The notes under the pieces are model-generated. The model was given only the letters and a program-made list of their open reading frames with translations, did not search any database and had not been told where the DNA came from. 64,000 nt of DNA from Lutibacter sp. Hel_I_33_5 (GTDB lineage: Bacteria > Bacteroidota > Bacteroidia > Flavobacteriales > Flavobacteriaceae): NCBI RefSeq assembly GCF_007827455.1, contig NZ_VISM01000001.1, positions 558,001 through 622,000 of the forward strand, in the 5' to 3' direction. The position numbers and the translations under genes were made by a program. This document shows, piece by piece, positions 51,319-61,388 of the stretch. Each line of letters begins with the position of its first letter. Positions within the stretch are counted from its first letter, which is position 1.

Positions 51319-54300
51319 ATGAAAAAACTACTATCACTTATATTTTTCTTAACTACTTCCCTACTCCTTAGTCAAGAGTTTTCTATGGATTTAGTTAAAA
51401 ACATGAAACCAAGAAATATTGGGCCAGGAGGAATGTCTGGTCGTGTAACAACCATTGATGTTGTAGAAAGCAATCCTGACATTATGTATGTTGGTACTGC
51501 TTCTGGTGGAATCTGGAAATCAACTTCTGGCGGAATTAAATGGGATCCAATTTTCGAAAAAGAATTAACTGCTTCGATTGGGGCTTTAGCAATTCAGCAA
51601 TCAAATCCAAGTGTTATTTGGGCAGGAACAGGAGAAGGAAACCCACGAAATAGTTTAAATGGTGGTTTCGGAATTTACAAATCTTTAGATGCTGGAAAAA
51701 CTTGGAAAGCGATGGGATTAGAAAAAACACGTCACATTCATCGTGTTATTATTCATCCTACAAATCCAGATATTGTCTATGTTGGCGCTATTGGATCTCC
51801 CTGGGGAGAACATAAAGAACGCGGAGTTTATAAAACCACAGATGGTGGAAAAACATGGAAACAAATACTTTACAATAATATAAAAACGGGTGCTGCAGAT
51901 TTAATTATGGATCCAACAAATCCTAATAAATTGATTGCTGCCATGTGGGAACATAAGCGTGATCCTTGGTTTTTTAAATCTGGCGGAAAAGGAAGTGGAT
52001 TATATATTACTCATGATGGTGGAGAAAATTGGAAAAAAATTACTGATAAAGAAGGATTTCCTAAAGGCGATTTAGGACGTATTGGCGTTGCAATTTCTCG
52101 CTCAAACCCTGATGTAATTTATGCGTTGGTTGAAGCTAAGAAAAATGCACTCTACAAAAGTGAAGACGGTGGCTTTAAATGGAAAATGGTAAGTAATAAA
52201 CGAGGTATTGGAAACCGTCCTTTTTATTATTCAGAAATATATGTAGATCCTATTAATGAAAACAAATTATATACAGTTTTTACCTATGTAAATGTTTCGC
52301 AAGATGGCGGGAAATCATGGAATCAATTAATGCCAGCCTATAGAGCAAATAATGGCGTACATCCAGATCATCATGCATGGTGGATTCATCCTACCAATGG
52401 TAAATTTATGATAGATGGAAATGATGGCGGATTAAACATTACTAAAGATGGTGGAAAAACCTGGAGATTTATTGGCAACTTACCTGTAGCGCAATTTTAT
52501 CATATAAATGTTGATAATGAATTTCCGTATAATGTGTATGGAGGAATGCAAGATAACGGTTCTTGGCGAGGACCAGCTTATGTTTGGAAAGCGCAAGGAA
52601 TCCGTAATTCGTATTGGCAAGAAATTAGTTTTGGCGATGGTTTTGATGTTGTTCCCGATAAAGATGATTCTCGATTTGGATGGTCTATGAGTCAGCAAGG
52701 ATTTGTTTCTCGTTACGATTATAAAACTGGGAATAATTATTCTGTTCGTCCAACTCATGTAGACGCCAATGTAAAATTACGTTTTAACTGGAATGCTGCA
52801 ATAAATATTGATCCATTTGATAATTCAACGTTATATTTTGGAAGTCAGTTTGTGCACAAATCAACAGACAAAGGATTAACTTGGAAGGTAATTTCACCAG
52901 ATTTATCAACTAATAATCCAGAAAAACTAAAACAAGCAGAAAGTGGTGGATTAACAATGGATGCTACAGGAGCAGAAAATCATTGTACGGTTTTAGTAAT
53001 AGAACCTTCAGTTATAGAAAAAAACATGTTATGGGTAGCAACCGATGACGGACAAGTTCATATCACTCAAAACGGAGGTGCAACATGGACAAACGTTGCT
53101 AAAAACATAAAAGGATTGCCAGAAAATTCTTGGATAACACAGATAAAAGCGTCTAATAAAAATAAAGGCGAGGCATTATTAGTAGCCAATGATTATAGGC
53201 GTTTTAATTATACACCTTATGCCTATAGAACCAAAAATTACGGAAAAACTTGGGAGCGAATTGTAGATGAAAATGATGTAGAAAGTTATGCCCTTTGTAT
53301 TATTGAAGATCCAATTAATAAAAACTTATTGTTTTTAGGAACCGATGACGGCCTATATATTTCTGTTGATGCTGGAAATAAATGGACAAAATGGACAGAA
53401 GGTTTCCCTACAGTTCCTGTAAAAGATTTAATAATTCAACCTAGAGAGCACGATTTGGTTATAGGTACTTTTGGTAGAGCTGCTTGGGTTTTAGATGATA
53501 TTCGTCCGTTAAGAGCAATTGCTAAAAACAAAGCTGTCTTAAAAGATAAATTCAAGCTTTTTAAACCACCAAGTGCTTATCAAGCAAGATATCAACAACC
53601 AACAGGAAGTAGATTTGGTGGAGATGCTTTGTATAACGCAGAGAATAGATCTAGAGGTGCATTGATGCAATTTTATGTGAATAAACCAGAAGAGAAAAAG
53701 AAGAAAGATGAAAAGGTAAATGGTAAAAAGAAGGATGAGATCCAGAAAAAAGTTCAGGATGACAAAAAAAGTATCAAATACGATTCTATAAAATTTGAAA
53801 TCTTTTCGGGCAATACACTAATAAGAACACTTAAAAGGAAAACTCCGAAAGAAAACGGAATACATCAAGGAGTTTGGTATATGAGAGAAAAAGGTGTTGC
53901 AAGACCATCAAGAACCGTTAGAAAACAATCTAGTGAACCATCTGGAGTAACTGTTAAACCTGGTATTTATAGAGTAAAGGCTACATTTGGAGACGTAGTT
54001 TCTGAACAAAATATTAAAGTTGCTTTTGATCCTAGATTGCAAATGTCATCATCAGCAATAAATCAAAAATATGCAGTTAGTAAAGAATTAGAAGGGTATC
54101 AAAAAACAATGGCTGGTGCATTAAAACAATTGGCAGAAAGCAAAAATATTGTAAAAGAATTTACAAAAAAATTAAAAAAAGAGGATAAAAAGAAATATAA
54201 AGATCAAATAAAAGCCTCTTCAAAAATCAGTAAAAAAATAGATTCTTTACAAGCAATATATTTGGGTAAGGTTGATAAACGACAAGGAATTACCAGAAAT

Positions 54301-54534
54301 CCTGAAGTTACTGTAAATCAACGATTATTTTTAGCAAAAAGGTATGTAGGTTCTCGTTATGGCGAACAAACTGATACAGAAAGACAATTGATTCGTCAGT
54401 TTAAAAACTCTTTAAAAGATGCTTTAGAAAAAACCAATACTTTTTTCAATAAAGATTGGAAAGCATATAAAAGTTTAACTGAAAAAATTATAATTTCGCC
54501 ATTCAAAGAAACTAAAAACTATCAATTAGATTAA
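51319..54534 (+). CDS. Secreted BNR/VPS10-like beta-propeller protein (sialidase-like)
   Basis: 1071 aa. Signal peptide MKKLLSLIFFLTTSLLLSQ. At least eight Asp-box-type repeats (KTTDGGKTWKQ, ITHDGGENWKK, KSEDGGFKWK, SQDGGKSWN, TKDGGKTWRF, ISVDAGNKWTKW) in the first ~730 residues give a sortilin/BNR double propeller. A Lys/Glu/Asp-rich linker follows (about 795-820) and then a C-terminal helical region. The family is annotated as glycosyl hydrolase, but catalytic residues are not obvious. No T9SS tail, so it is likely periplasmic. Confidence 0.88.
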   Translation: MKKLLSLIFFLTTSLLLSQEFSMDLVKNMKPRNIGPGGMSGRVTTIDVVESNPDIMYVGTASGGIWKSTSGGIKWDPIFEKELTASIGALAIQQSNPSVIWAGTGEGNPRNSLNGGFGIYKSLDAGKTWKAMGLEKTRHIHRVIIHPTNPDIVYVGAIGSPWGEHKERGVYKTTDGGKTWKQILYNNIKTGAADLIMDPTNPNKLIAAMWEHKRDPWFFKSGGKGSGLYITHDGGENWKKITDKEGFPKGDLGRIGVAISRSNPDVIYALVEAKKNALYKSEDGGFKWKMVSNKRGIGNRPFYYSEIYVDPINENKLYTVFTYVNVSQDGGKSWNQLMPAYRANNGVHPDHHAWWIHPTNGKFMIDGNDGGLNITKDGGKTWRFIGNLPVAQFYHINVDNEFPYNVYGGMQDNGSWRGPAYVWKAQGIRNSYWQEISFGDGFDVVPDKDDSRFGWSMSQQGFVSRYDYKTGNNYSVRPTHVDANVKLRFNWNAAINIDPFDNSTLYFGSQFVHKSTDKGLTWKVISPDLSTNNPEKLKQAESGGLTMDATGAENHCTVLVIEPSVIEKNMLWVATDDGQVHITQNGGATWTNVAKNIKGLPENSWITQIKASNKNKGEALLVANDYRRFNYTPYAYRTKNYGKTWERIVDENDVESYALCIIEDPINKNLLFLGTDDGLYISVDAGNKWTKWTEGFPTVPVKDLIIQPREHDLVIGTFGRAAWVLDDIRPLRAIAKNKAVLKDKFKLFKPPSAYQARYQQPTGSRFGGDALYNAENRSRGALMQFYVNKPEEKKKKDEKVNGKKKDEIQKKVQDDKKSIKYDSIKFEIFSGNTLIRTLKRKTPKENGIHQGVWYMREKGVARPSRTVRKQSSEPSGVTVKPGIYRVKATFGDVVSEQNIKVAFDPRLQMSSSAINQKYAVSKELEGYQKTMAGALKQLAESKNIVKEFTKKLKKEDKKKYKDQIKASSKISKKIDSLQAIYLGKVDKRQGITRNPEVTVNQRLFLAKRYVGSRYGEQTDTERQLIRQFKNSLKDALEKTNTFFNKDWKAYKSLTEKIIISPFKETKNYQLD

Positions 54535-54537
54535 TCA

Positions 54538-55203
54538 ATGAAAAAATTATTACTAGCAAGCTTCATCTTGCTTTTTACAGCACAAAATTTTGCACAAAGC
54601 AACGCAGAGAAAGAATTAGGAGTATGGTATATGTTTGGAGGTTCTCATAAACTATCAGAAAAATTAACAATTAAATCATTAGCTCATTTTCGCTTTTTTG
54701 AATTTGGAGACGACATGCAACAATTGTTATTAAGAGCTGGATTAAACTATAAATTATCAGATCATTTTAGCGTACTTGCTGGATATGCTTTCTTAAATAC
54801 AGATGCAACCTATGATCTTGATGGTGGTAAAGCAAATGAGCACAGAATTTACGAAGACCTTTATGCAAGTCATAAAATTTCAAAATTAAGTTTTGCGCAT
54901 AGAATTCGACTAGAACATCGTTTTTTTAAGACAAATACTAATAATTGGATTCGTTATCAATTAGGATTAAGTCATCCAATAGATGATAAATGGTCTGCCT
55001 ACGTTTATGATGAAGTTTTCTTTAATTTTAGTGGTCAAGCCTATACAATGAATTGGCTGGGCGCTGGTTTTAAATACAAAATTTCTAAATCCACAAAATT
55101 ACAGTTAGGGTATATGAATATTTCTACTGTTAATGCTAATTTTAATAGATTACAAGTAGGAGTTTCATTTTCTACAAATCATATCAAAAAAAGAAAAATA
55201 TAA
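54538..55203 (+). CDS. DUF2490 outer-membrane-like protein
   Basis: 221 aa. Signal peptide ending in AQNFAQ, then alternating amphipathic strands (LTIKSLAHFRFFEFGDD, HFSVLAGYAFLNT, SFAHRIRLEHRFFK, AYVYDEVFFNF) typical of a small beta-barrel. DUF2490 proteins are porin-like and of unknown role. It follows the BNR gene by 3 nt and precedes DUF819 by 9 nt. Confidence 0.88.
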   Translation: MKKLLLASFILLFTAQNFAQSNAEKELGVWYMFGGSHKLSEKLTIKSLAHFRFFEFGDDMQQLLLRAGLNYKLSDHFSVLAGYAFLNTDATYDLDGGKANEHRIYEDLYASHKISKLSFAHRIRLEHRFFKTNTNNWIRYQLGLSHPIDDKWSAYVYDEVFFNFSGQAYTMNWLGAGFKYKISKSTKLQLGYMNISTVNANFNRLQVGVSFSTNHIKKRKI

Positions 55204-55212
55204 AAGGTGAGT

Positions 55213-56514
55213 ATGCCAACATTTACAAATGATGCTATAGTTTTTGGGATTCTAATGCTATCTCTTGGTTTTGTTTTTTATACTGAAAGCAAAGAGTCTG
55301 GGTTTTGGCATAAATTTTACAAAATTGTACCAGGGTTATTTATGGCATATTTTATTCCAGCTATTTTCACAACAGCTGGTATAATATCTCCCGAATGGGA
55401 AACAACAAATTCTGCAGGAGAAATTATTAAAAGCAAATCTCAACTTTATTATGTTGCTAGTAGATTTTTATTACCAGCAGCTTTAGTTTTAATGACATTA
55501 AGTATTGATTTAAAAGCCATATTTAATTTAGGCTCGAAAGCATTAATTATGTTTTTTACAGGTACAATTGGTATTATCATTGGTGGACCCATTGCTATAT
55601 TATTAATTTCTGTTTTTTCACCAGAAACTGTTGGCGGTGCAGATTTTGATGCCGTTTGGAGAGGTCTTTCTACATTAGCTGGAAGTTGGATTGGCGGTGG
55701 TGCAAATCAAACTGCAATGCTTGAAATTTATCAATACAACCCAGCAAAATATGGAGGAATGGTGTTTGTTGATATTGTTGTCGCTAATATTTGGATGGCA
55801 ATTTTATTAATAGGAATCGGTAAAAAAGATAGAATAAACAAATGGTTAAAAGCTGACACTTCTGCAATCGAAGAATTGAAAGAAAAAGTATCTAATTTCA
55901 CAAAAAAAGTAAAAAGAAATCCATCTTTAACTGATATTATGATTATGCTTTCCATTGCATTTGGAACTGTTAGTTTTGGTCATTTTGCAGCAGGTCATTT
56001 AAGTTCGTTTTTTAAAGATTTAGTTGCAGGAATTGGTTCTGAAACTTGGAGAAATATTTTCACCTTTTTAGGTTCTAGTTTCTTTTGGCTAATCAGTATT
56101 TCTACTATAATCGCAATTATTTTATCATTTACAAAAGCTAAGAATTATGAAGGTGCAGGTGCAAGTAAATTTGGAAGTGTGTTTATATATATTTTAGTCG
56201 CTACCATTGGTATGAAAATGGATTTAGCGTTAATTTTTGATAATCTAGGTTTAATTGCTATTGGTATTGTTTGGATGACAATACATGCTGTTTTATTAAT
56301 AGTTGTAGCTAAAATAATTAAAGCTCCGTACTTCTTTTTAGCAGTAGGTAGTCAAGCAAATGTAGGTGGAGCAGCTTCTGCTCCAATTGTAGCATCTGCT
56401 TTTCACCCATCATTAGCAACCGTAGGAGTTTTATTAGCTGTTTTTGGTTATGCCATTGGAACAATAGGTGCAATTTTATGTACCATTTTAATGGAAATAT
56501 CAGCAACAGTTTAA
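55213..56514 (+). CDS. DUF819 family membrane protein
   Basis: 433 aa from ATG 55213 (a GTG at 55207 is less likely). About eleven membrane helices with a cytoplasmic loop near residue 210 (DTSAIEELKEKVSNFTKKVKRN). The family signatures are GIIIGGPIAILL, GSWIGGGANQTAMLEIY and GSQANVGGAASAPIVASAF. These look like the repeated Gly-rich ion/solute sites of secondary transporters. Substrate unknown. Confidence 0.9.
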   Translation: MPTFTNDAIVFGILMLSLGFVFYTESKESGFWHKFYKIVPGLFMAYFIPAIFTTAGIISPEWETTNSAGEIIKSKSQLYYVASRFLLPAALVLMTLSIDLKAIFNLGSKALIMFFTGTIGIIIGGPIAILLISVFSPETVGGADFDAVWRGLSTLAGSWIGGGANQTAMLEIYQYNPAKYGGMVFVDIVVANIWMAILLIGIGKKDRINKWLKADTSAIEELKEKVSNFTKKVKRNPSLTDIMIMLSIAFGTVSFGHFAAGHLSSFFKDLVAGIGSETWRNIFTFLGSSFFWLISISTIIAIILSFTKAKNYEGAGASKFGSVFIYILVATIGMKMDLALIFDNLGLIAIGIVWMTIHAVLLIVVAKIIKAPYFFLAVGSQANVGGAASAPIVASAFHPSLATVGVLLAVFGYAIGTIGAILCTILMEISATV

Positions 56515-56554
56515 TTTAAAATCTGCATATTTGCACATCAAATAATTTAGGTTA

Positions 56555-57256
56555 ATGAGAAATAATATCTTCATTTTAGTAGCATCAATTTTTATATTAT
56601 CATGTACTTCAAAGAAAGAAGGGAATATGATAGTTTCTGGTCAAATTAAAGGCCTAAAAAAAGGGACTTTGTATTTACAAAAAATGAAAGACACCTCTTT
56701 ATTTTCTGTAGATTCTTTAAAATTAATCGGTACAAATATATTTACTTTATCCGATAATGTTGAAAGTCCTGAATTGTACTACTTGACATTTAACACCAAT
56801 AACAAGGAACAACGAATTTTATTTTTTGGTGAACAAGGAACTATAACAATCAATGATAACCTTGAAAAATTTGGAGTAAAGACCGAAATTACAGGTTCTA
56901 AAAATCAAGAGATTTTAGAAAGATATTTTAAAATAAATAAGCAATTTAAAAACAAGCAATTAGATTTACTTAAAGAAAACTTTGATGCTAAAATTAGTAA
57001 AGACGAAACTAAAATAGCTGAAGTAGCTAAAAAATCTAAAAACTTATTAAAAAGAAGTTATCTGTTCACTGTTAATTTTGCTATGAATAATAATGAATAT
57101 GAAGCTGCTCCATATATAGCATTAACAGAGTTAGCAAACGCAAACATTAAATTCTTAGACACTATAAATAGGGGCTTAACAGAGAAAGTTAAGAATTCTC
57201 TCTATGGTAAACAGTTTCAAAACTTCATTGACAATATTAAAAAGAGTGAAAAATAA
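56555..57256 (+). CDS. DUF4369 lipoprotein
   Basis: 233 aa. Lipobox in ASIFILSCTSKK. The DUF4369 domain (VSGQIKGLKKGTLYLQKMKDTSLFSVDSLKL, YLTFNTNNKEQRILFFGEQGTITINDNL) covers about residues 25-115 and a helical region follows. DUF4369 normally precedes a thioredoxin domain, which is absent here. It is thus a stand-alone periplasmic lipoprotein, function unknown. Confidence 0.88.
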   Translation: MRNNIFILVASIFILSCTSKKEGNMIVSGQIKGLKKGTLYLQKMKDTSLFSVDSLKLIGTNIFTLSDNVESPELYYLTFNTNNKEQRILFFGEQGTITINDNLEKFGVKTEITGSKNQEILERYFKINKQFKNKQLDLLKENFDAKISKDETKIAEVAKKSKNLLKRSYLFTVNFAMNNNEYEAAPYIALTELANANIKFLDTINRGLTEKVKNSLYGKQFQNFIDNIKKSEK

Positions 57257-57297
57257 ATAAAAAAGAAAATTATTTATGTAGTAAAAATAAACAAAAA

Positions 57298-57322
57298 CAC
57301 CTCATTTTCATGAGGCGTTTTT
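57298..57322. terminator. Bidirectional terminator between DUF4369 gene and sucC
   Basis: CCTCAT-TTTC-ATGAGG, flanked by AAAAACA on the left and CGTTTTTT on the right, between convergent genes. Confidence 0.8.
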
Positions 57323-57345
57323 TACTAACTATATTTTCTAAGAAT

Positions 57346-58542
57346 TTAAGCTTCTAATACTTCTTGTACTTTATCTGCAGCTTCTTGAAATTCTGTAGCA
57401 GAAATAATTTCCATACCAGAATTGTCAATTAATTCTTTTGCTTCTTTTGCGTTTGTACCTTGTAATCTACAAATAATTGGCACATTAATCTTATCACCCA
57501 TATTTTTATATGCATCTACAACACCTTGCGCTACTCTATCGCAACGAACAATACCACCAAAAATATTTACTAAGATTGCTTTTACATTAGAATCTTTTAA
57601 AATAATTCCGAATGCTTTTTCTACACGTTCAGCATCAGCAGTACCACCAACATCTAAAAAGTTAGCAGGCTCTCCTCCAGATTCTTTAATTAAATCCATA
57701 GTTCCCATTGCTAAACCAGCACCGTTTACCATACAACCTACATTACCATCTAAATCTACATAATTTAAACCAGCAGCGTTTGCTTCTACTTCAATAGGAT
57801 TCTCTTCACGTAAATCACGCATAGCTGCATAATCTTTATGTCTGTATAAAGCGTTATCATCTAAAGAAACTTTAGCATCAACAGCCATAATTTTATCATC
57901 AGATGTTTTTAATACTGGATTAATCTCAAACATCGAAGAATCAGATTTAATATAAGCAGTATATAAGGCCATCACAAATTTTGTCATGTCTTTAAATGCT
58001 GCGCCAGATAATCCTAAGTTAAAAGCAATTTTACGTGCTTGAAAAGGTAATAATCCTGTTCCTGGATCTACTTCTTCAGTAAAAATTAAATGTGGAGTTT
58101 CTTCAGCAACTGTTTCAATATCCATTCCACCTTCCGTAGAATACATTATCATGTTTCTACCTGTACCACGATTTAATAAAACAGACATATAAAATTCATC
58201 TGTTTCAGATTCTCCAGGATAATATACATCCTCACAAATCAAAACTTGATTTACCAACTTTCCTTCTGCTGAAGTTTGTGGCGTAACCAACATCATTCCA
58301 ATAATATCATCAGCAATGCTTTCTACTTCTTGTAAGTTCTTAGCAAGCTTTACTCCACCACCTTTTCCACGTCCACCAGCATGAACTTGTGCTTTTATCA
58401 CATGCCAACCAGTACCCGTATCTTCGGTTAATTTTTTAGCTGCAGCAACTGCTTCTGCAGGTGTACTAGCAACAATACCGCGTTGAATTCTAACGCCAAA
58501 ACTATTTAAAATCTCTTTTCCTTGATATTCGTGTAAATTCAT
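57346..58542 (-). CDS. sucC: Succinyl-CoA synthetase beta subunit
   Basis: 398 aa. ATP-grasp start MNLHEYQGKEILNSFGV, nucleotide-binding AQVHAGGRGKGGGVKLAKN, FEINPVLKT, and the CoA-ligase part NVGCMVNGAGLAMGTMDLI, ANFLDVGGTADAERVEKAF, VNIFGGIVRCDRVAQGV. It makes succinate from succinyl-CoA with nucleotide phosphorylation. sucD is not next to it here. Confidence 0.97.
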   Translation of the reverse strand: MNLHEYQGKEILNSFGVRIQRGIVASTPAEAVAAAKKLTEDTGTGWHVIKAQVHAGGRGKGGGVKLAKNLQEVESIADDIIGMMLVTPQTSAEGKLVNQVLICEDVYYPGESETDEFYMSVLLNRGTGRNMIMYSTEGGMDIETVAEETPHLIFTEEVDPGTGLLPFQARKIAFNLGLSGAAFKDMTKFVMALYTAYIKSDSSMFEINPVLKTSDDKIMAVDAKVSLDDNALYRHKDYAAMRDLREENPIEVEANAAGLNYVDLDGNVGCMVNGAGLAMGTMDLIKESGGEPANFLDVGGTADAERVEKAFGIILKDSNVKAILVNIFGGIVRCDRVAQGVVDAYKNMGDKINVPIICRLQGTNAKEAKELIDNSGMEIISATEFQEAADKVQEVLEA

Positions 58543-58568
58543 TTGTAAGAATATTATTTTATCGTGAG

Positions 58569-58576
58569 CAAAAGTA
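58569..58576 (-). promoter_or_regulatory. -7 box of sucC
   Basis: Minus strand TACTTTTG fits TAnnTTTG exactly, 26 nt before the sucC ATG. Confidence 0.5.
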
Positions 58577-58780
58577 CAAATTCCATATTAAAAATCTTAC
58601 TATAATTATCGAATAAAAAATAGCTTTTTTAAAGTAGTATCAACAATTCACTACAAATCTTTTACAGTTCAATACAAATCATTTTTTAGCAGTATAAAAA
58701 CCCAATAATTTAGCTTAAAAATAATTTAAGATTTAATTAACATCTATAAAATGTAACACTTTAAAGTTTACCTAGTCCTT

Positions 58781-58794
58781 ATGTTAATTAACAT
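58781..58794. promoter_or_regulatory. 14-bp palindrome upstream of DUF5916 gene
   Basis: ATGTTAATTAACAT, perfect. Its part TTAATTAACAT also occurs at 58733-58743, 51 bp away, so a regulator with two sites is possible. AT-rich palindromes also arise by chance in such DNA. Confidence 0.35.
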
Positions 58795-58858
58795 GATTTT
58801 ATGATTCATTTTTATAATTCATAAATAATTTAGCTAAAAAAACTAACATACAACCAAC

Positions 58859-61285
58859 ATGAAAAAGTTTTTAATTACTACACTATTATTAGTCTTTAGT
58901 ATCATACAATTATCTGCACAAGTAAACACTAATAGAAAAAAAATGGGGGCTACAAGAATAGAGAAAGCGCCCAAAATAGACGGAATTCTAGATGATGAAG
59001 CTTGGAAAAATGCAAAAATAGCAAAAGATTTTATCATGATGCGACCTGATAATGGGAAGGCAGAAGTTGATACCCATAAAACAGAAGTAAAACTTGTGTA
59101 CGATGATGATGCAATTTATATAAGCGCATTAATGTATGATCCAGACCCTACAAAAATTCCAGCAGAATTTACCAGTAGAGATAATTTTGGAAATGCAGAC
59201 TTTTTTATGGTCATGGTCAATCCAATTGATGACGGTCAAAATCCAAATATGTTTATTGTTTCGGCTGCTGGTGTACAAACAGATTCAAAAGTTTCTAATG
59301 GTAATGAAGATTATAATTGGAATGGTGTTTGGGAAAGTGGGTTTAAAATTAATAAAGATTCTTGGACTGTTGAGATAAGAATCCCATATCGTGCGTTACG
59401 TTTTTCTAATAAACCAATACAATCTTGGGGATTTAATTTTCATAGAGACATTAAAAACTTAAATGCACGTTACACCTGGAATCACATTGATAATCAACAA
59501 GGAAGATGGACACAATACGATGGCTTAGTAGAAAATTTTAGAGATATTAAACCACCTACACGACTATCTTTTTACCCGTACGCATCAGTAATCTCAAATA
59601 CTTTTGATGGACATACAACAGGTGATTGGAGTGCTGGTATGGATTTAAAATACGGTTTAACAGAAAATTTCACCCTAGACGCAACATTAATTCCTGATTT
59701 TAGTCAAGCTGGCTTTGATAATGTGGAGCTTAATTTAGGGCCTTTTGAACAGCGATTTTCTGAACAACGACAATTTTTCACTGAAGGAACAGAACTTTTC
59801 ACCAAAGGAAGATTATTCTATTCTAGAAGAATTGGAGCCTCACCAACAGATCAATTTGATGTAGAAAGTCAATTAACAACCAACGAGGTAATTACAGATA
59901 GCCCGGGTAAAGTTGATATGTTAAATGCAGTAAAAATTTCTGGACGTACAAAAAAAGGGTTAGGAATTGGTTTTTTTAATGCTATTACAGCTAAAACAGA
60001 AGCAAAAGTACGTGATACACTTACTGGAAATACCAGAGAATTAGTCACAAATCCATTTACTAACTATAATATTATGGTCTTAGACCAGCAATTTAATCAA
60101 AACTCTTCCGTGTCTTTAATTAACACTAATGTTACTAGAGACGGGAAATTTAGAGATGCAAATGCCACAGCATTAGATTGGCATATAGAAGACAAAGGGA
60201 GTAACTACAATATTGATGGTTCTTTTAAAATGACAAACATTTCTGATGATCCAAGTGAAACAAATACTGGATATTCTTTTGATACAAGTATTGGTAAACA
60301 ATCTGGAAAATGGCGAGGTGAAATTGGGTATAATTTTGAAAATAAAGATTACAATCCAAATGATTTAGGAATTCTTTTTAGCAATAATGAGCAGACACTT
60401 TATGGTTTTTTAGGCTATAGAATACTAAAACCAACAGGCAATATTAACAATGGAGGTATTACACTTTATTACAATGTTAATTGGCTGCACAATCCTGGCA
60501 CTTATACAGGTACAAATGTAGGTATTGGCTCTTGGTTTAATACCAAGGGACGTTTTAATTTTGGAGGTAATTTGAATTTTAGTTCTAAAGGAAGAGATTT
60601 TTTTGAGCCAAGACAAGGGAGTACTAGTGGAGTTTTCTTTGAAACACCTTTACGTTTTAATGTAAATCATTGGGGAAATACAGATAGAAGAAAAAAATTA
60701 TCTTTTAATTATTTCTGGTATTACACCTTCTTTAAAAACAATCCAAGAGAAAATTATGGGTTTAGAATCGCTCCAAGATATCGTTTTAACAATCAATTTT
60801 CTTTGAGTTATAGCTTCAGGTATAATCAATCTAATGATGAACAAGGCTATGTAAACGAAGTTAATAACGATATTATTTTTGGTCAACGAGATAGAGGATC
60901 CTATGAAAATTCAATTTCTGGAAAATACACCTTTAGTCCTATGTCTTCATTATCATTAACATTCCGTCATAATTGGACTAAAGTACCATATGATACTCAA
61001 TTTTATAATTTAACTTCTGAGGGGTTATTAACTCCTAACAACTATTCTGACATGCATGATGTCAATTTTAATAGCTGGAATTTAGATTTAAATTATATTT
61101 GGCAGTTTGCACCTGGTAGCCAGTTAATTGCGTTTTATCGAAACTCTATTTTTAGCCAAAATGACAATACAAATCCTAACTTTTTTCAAAACTTAGAAAA
61201 CCTATTTGAAGAACCTAATCAACATATATTCTCTTTACGATTAGTTTATTTTATTGATTATAATAATATTAAAAATATTTTTTAA
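58859..61285 (+). CDS. DUF5916 protein with CBM9-like domain, outer-membrane beta-barrel likely
   Basis: 808 aa. Signal peptide ending LSAQ. Residues about 30-225 are a carbohydrate-binding family 9-like domain (RIEKAPKIDGILDDEAWKNA, VKLVYDDDAIYISALMYD, WTVEIRIPYRALRF). The rest, DUF5916, has strand after strand and repeated NFGGNLNFSSKGRDFF-like segments, ending in a likely beta-signal (SLRLVYFIDYNNIKNIF). It may be an outer-membrane protein for sugar binding or uptake; no partner genes are adjacent. Confidence 0.88.
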   Translation: MKKFLITTLLLVFSIIQLSAQVNTNRKKMGATRIEKAPKIDGILDDEAWKNAKIAKDFIMMRPDNGKAEVDTHKTEVKLVYDDDAIYISALMYDPDPTKIPAEFTSRDNFGNADFFMVMVNPIDDGQNPNMFIVSAAGVQTDSKVSNGNEDYNWNGVWESGFKINKDSWTVEIRIPYRALRFSNKPIQSWGFNFHRDIKNLNARYTWNHIDNQQGRWTQYDGLVENFRDIKPPTRLSFYPYASVISNTFDGHTTGDWSAGMDLKYGLTENFTLDATLIPDFSQAGFDNVELNLGPFEQRFSEQRQFFTEGTELFTKGRLFYSRRIGASPTDQFDVESQLTTNEVITDSPGKVDMLNAVKISGRTKKGLGIGFFNAITAKTEAKVRDTLTGNTRELVTNPFTNYNIMVLDQQFNQNSSVSLINTNVTRDGKFRDANATALDWHIEDKGSNYNIDGSFKMTNISDDPSETNTGYSFDTSIGKQSGKWRGEIGYNFENKDYNPNDLGILFSNNEQTLYGFLGYRILKPTGNINNGGITLYYNVNWLHNPGTYTGTNVGIGSWFNTKGRFNFGGNLNFSSKGRDFFEPRQGSTSGVFFETPLRFNVNHWGNTDRRKKLSFNYFWYYTFFKNNPRENYGFRIAPRYRFNNQFSLSYSFRYNQSNDEQGYVNEVNNDIIFGQRDRGSYENSISGKYTFSPMSSLSLTFRHNWTKVPYDTQFYNLTSEGLLTPNNYSDMHDVNFNSWNLDLNYIWQFAPGSQLIAFYRNSIFSQNDNTNPNFFQNLENLFEEPNQHIFSLRLVYFIDYNNIKNIF

Positions 61286-61306
61286 CATTTGTTTTCCCAC
61301 GTGATG

Positions 61307-61346
61307 AATCGGATAAGATGTAAAAAGTCTATCCGATTTATTTTTT
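61307..61346 (+). terminator. Terminator after the DUF5916 gene
   Basis: AATCGGATA (61307-61315) pairs with TATCCGATT (61330-61338) and is followed by TATTTTTTAG. Confidence 0.75.
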
Positions 61347-61388
61347 AGTCAAGTCTTTTTAATACTTTCGTTGTATTGATTTTAAAAT

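Larger units (their letters stand above)
58543..58858. other. 316-bp AT-rich intergenic region between sucC and DUF5916 gene
   Basis: It holds the sucC promoter (58569-58576), a near-direct repeat TTCACTACAAATCTTTTA / TTCAATACAAATCATTTT, a 12-mer AATAATTTAGCT at 58704-58715 and 58824-58835, and the palindrome at 58781-58794. No ORF with support was seen on either strand. It probably contains both divergent promoters. Confidence 0.5.
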
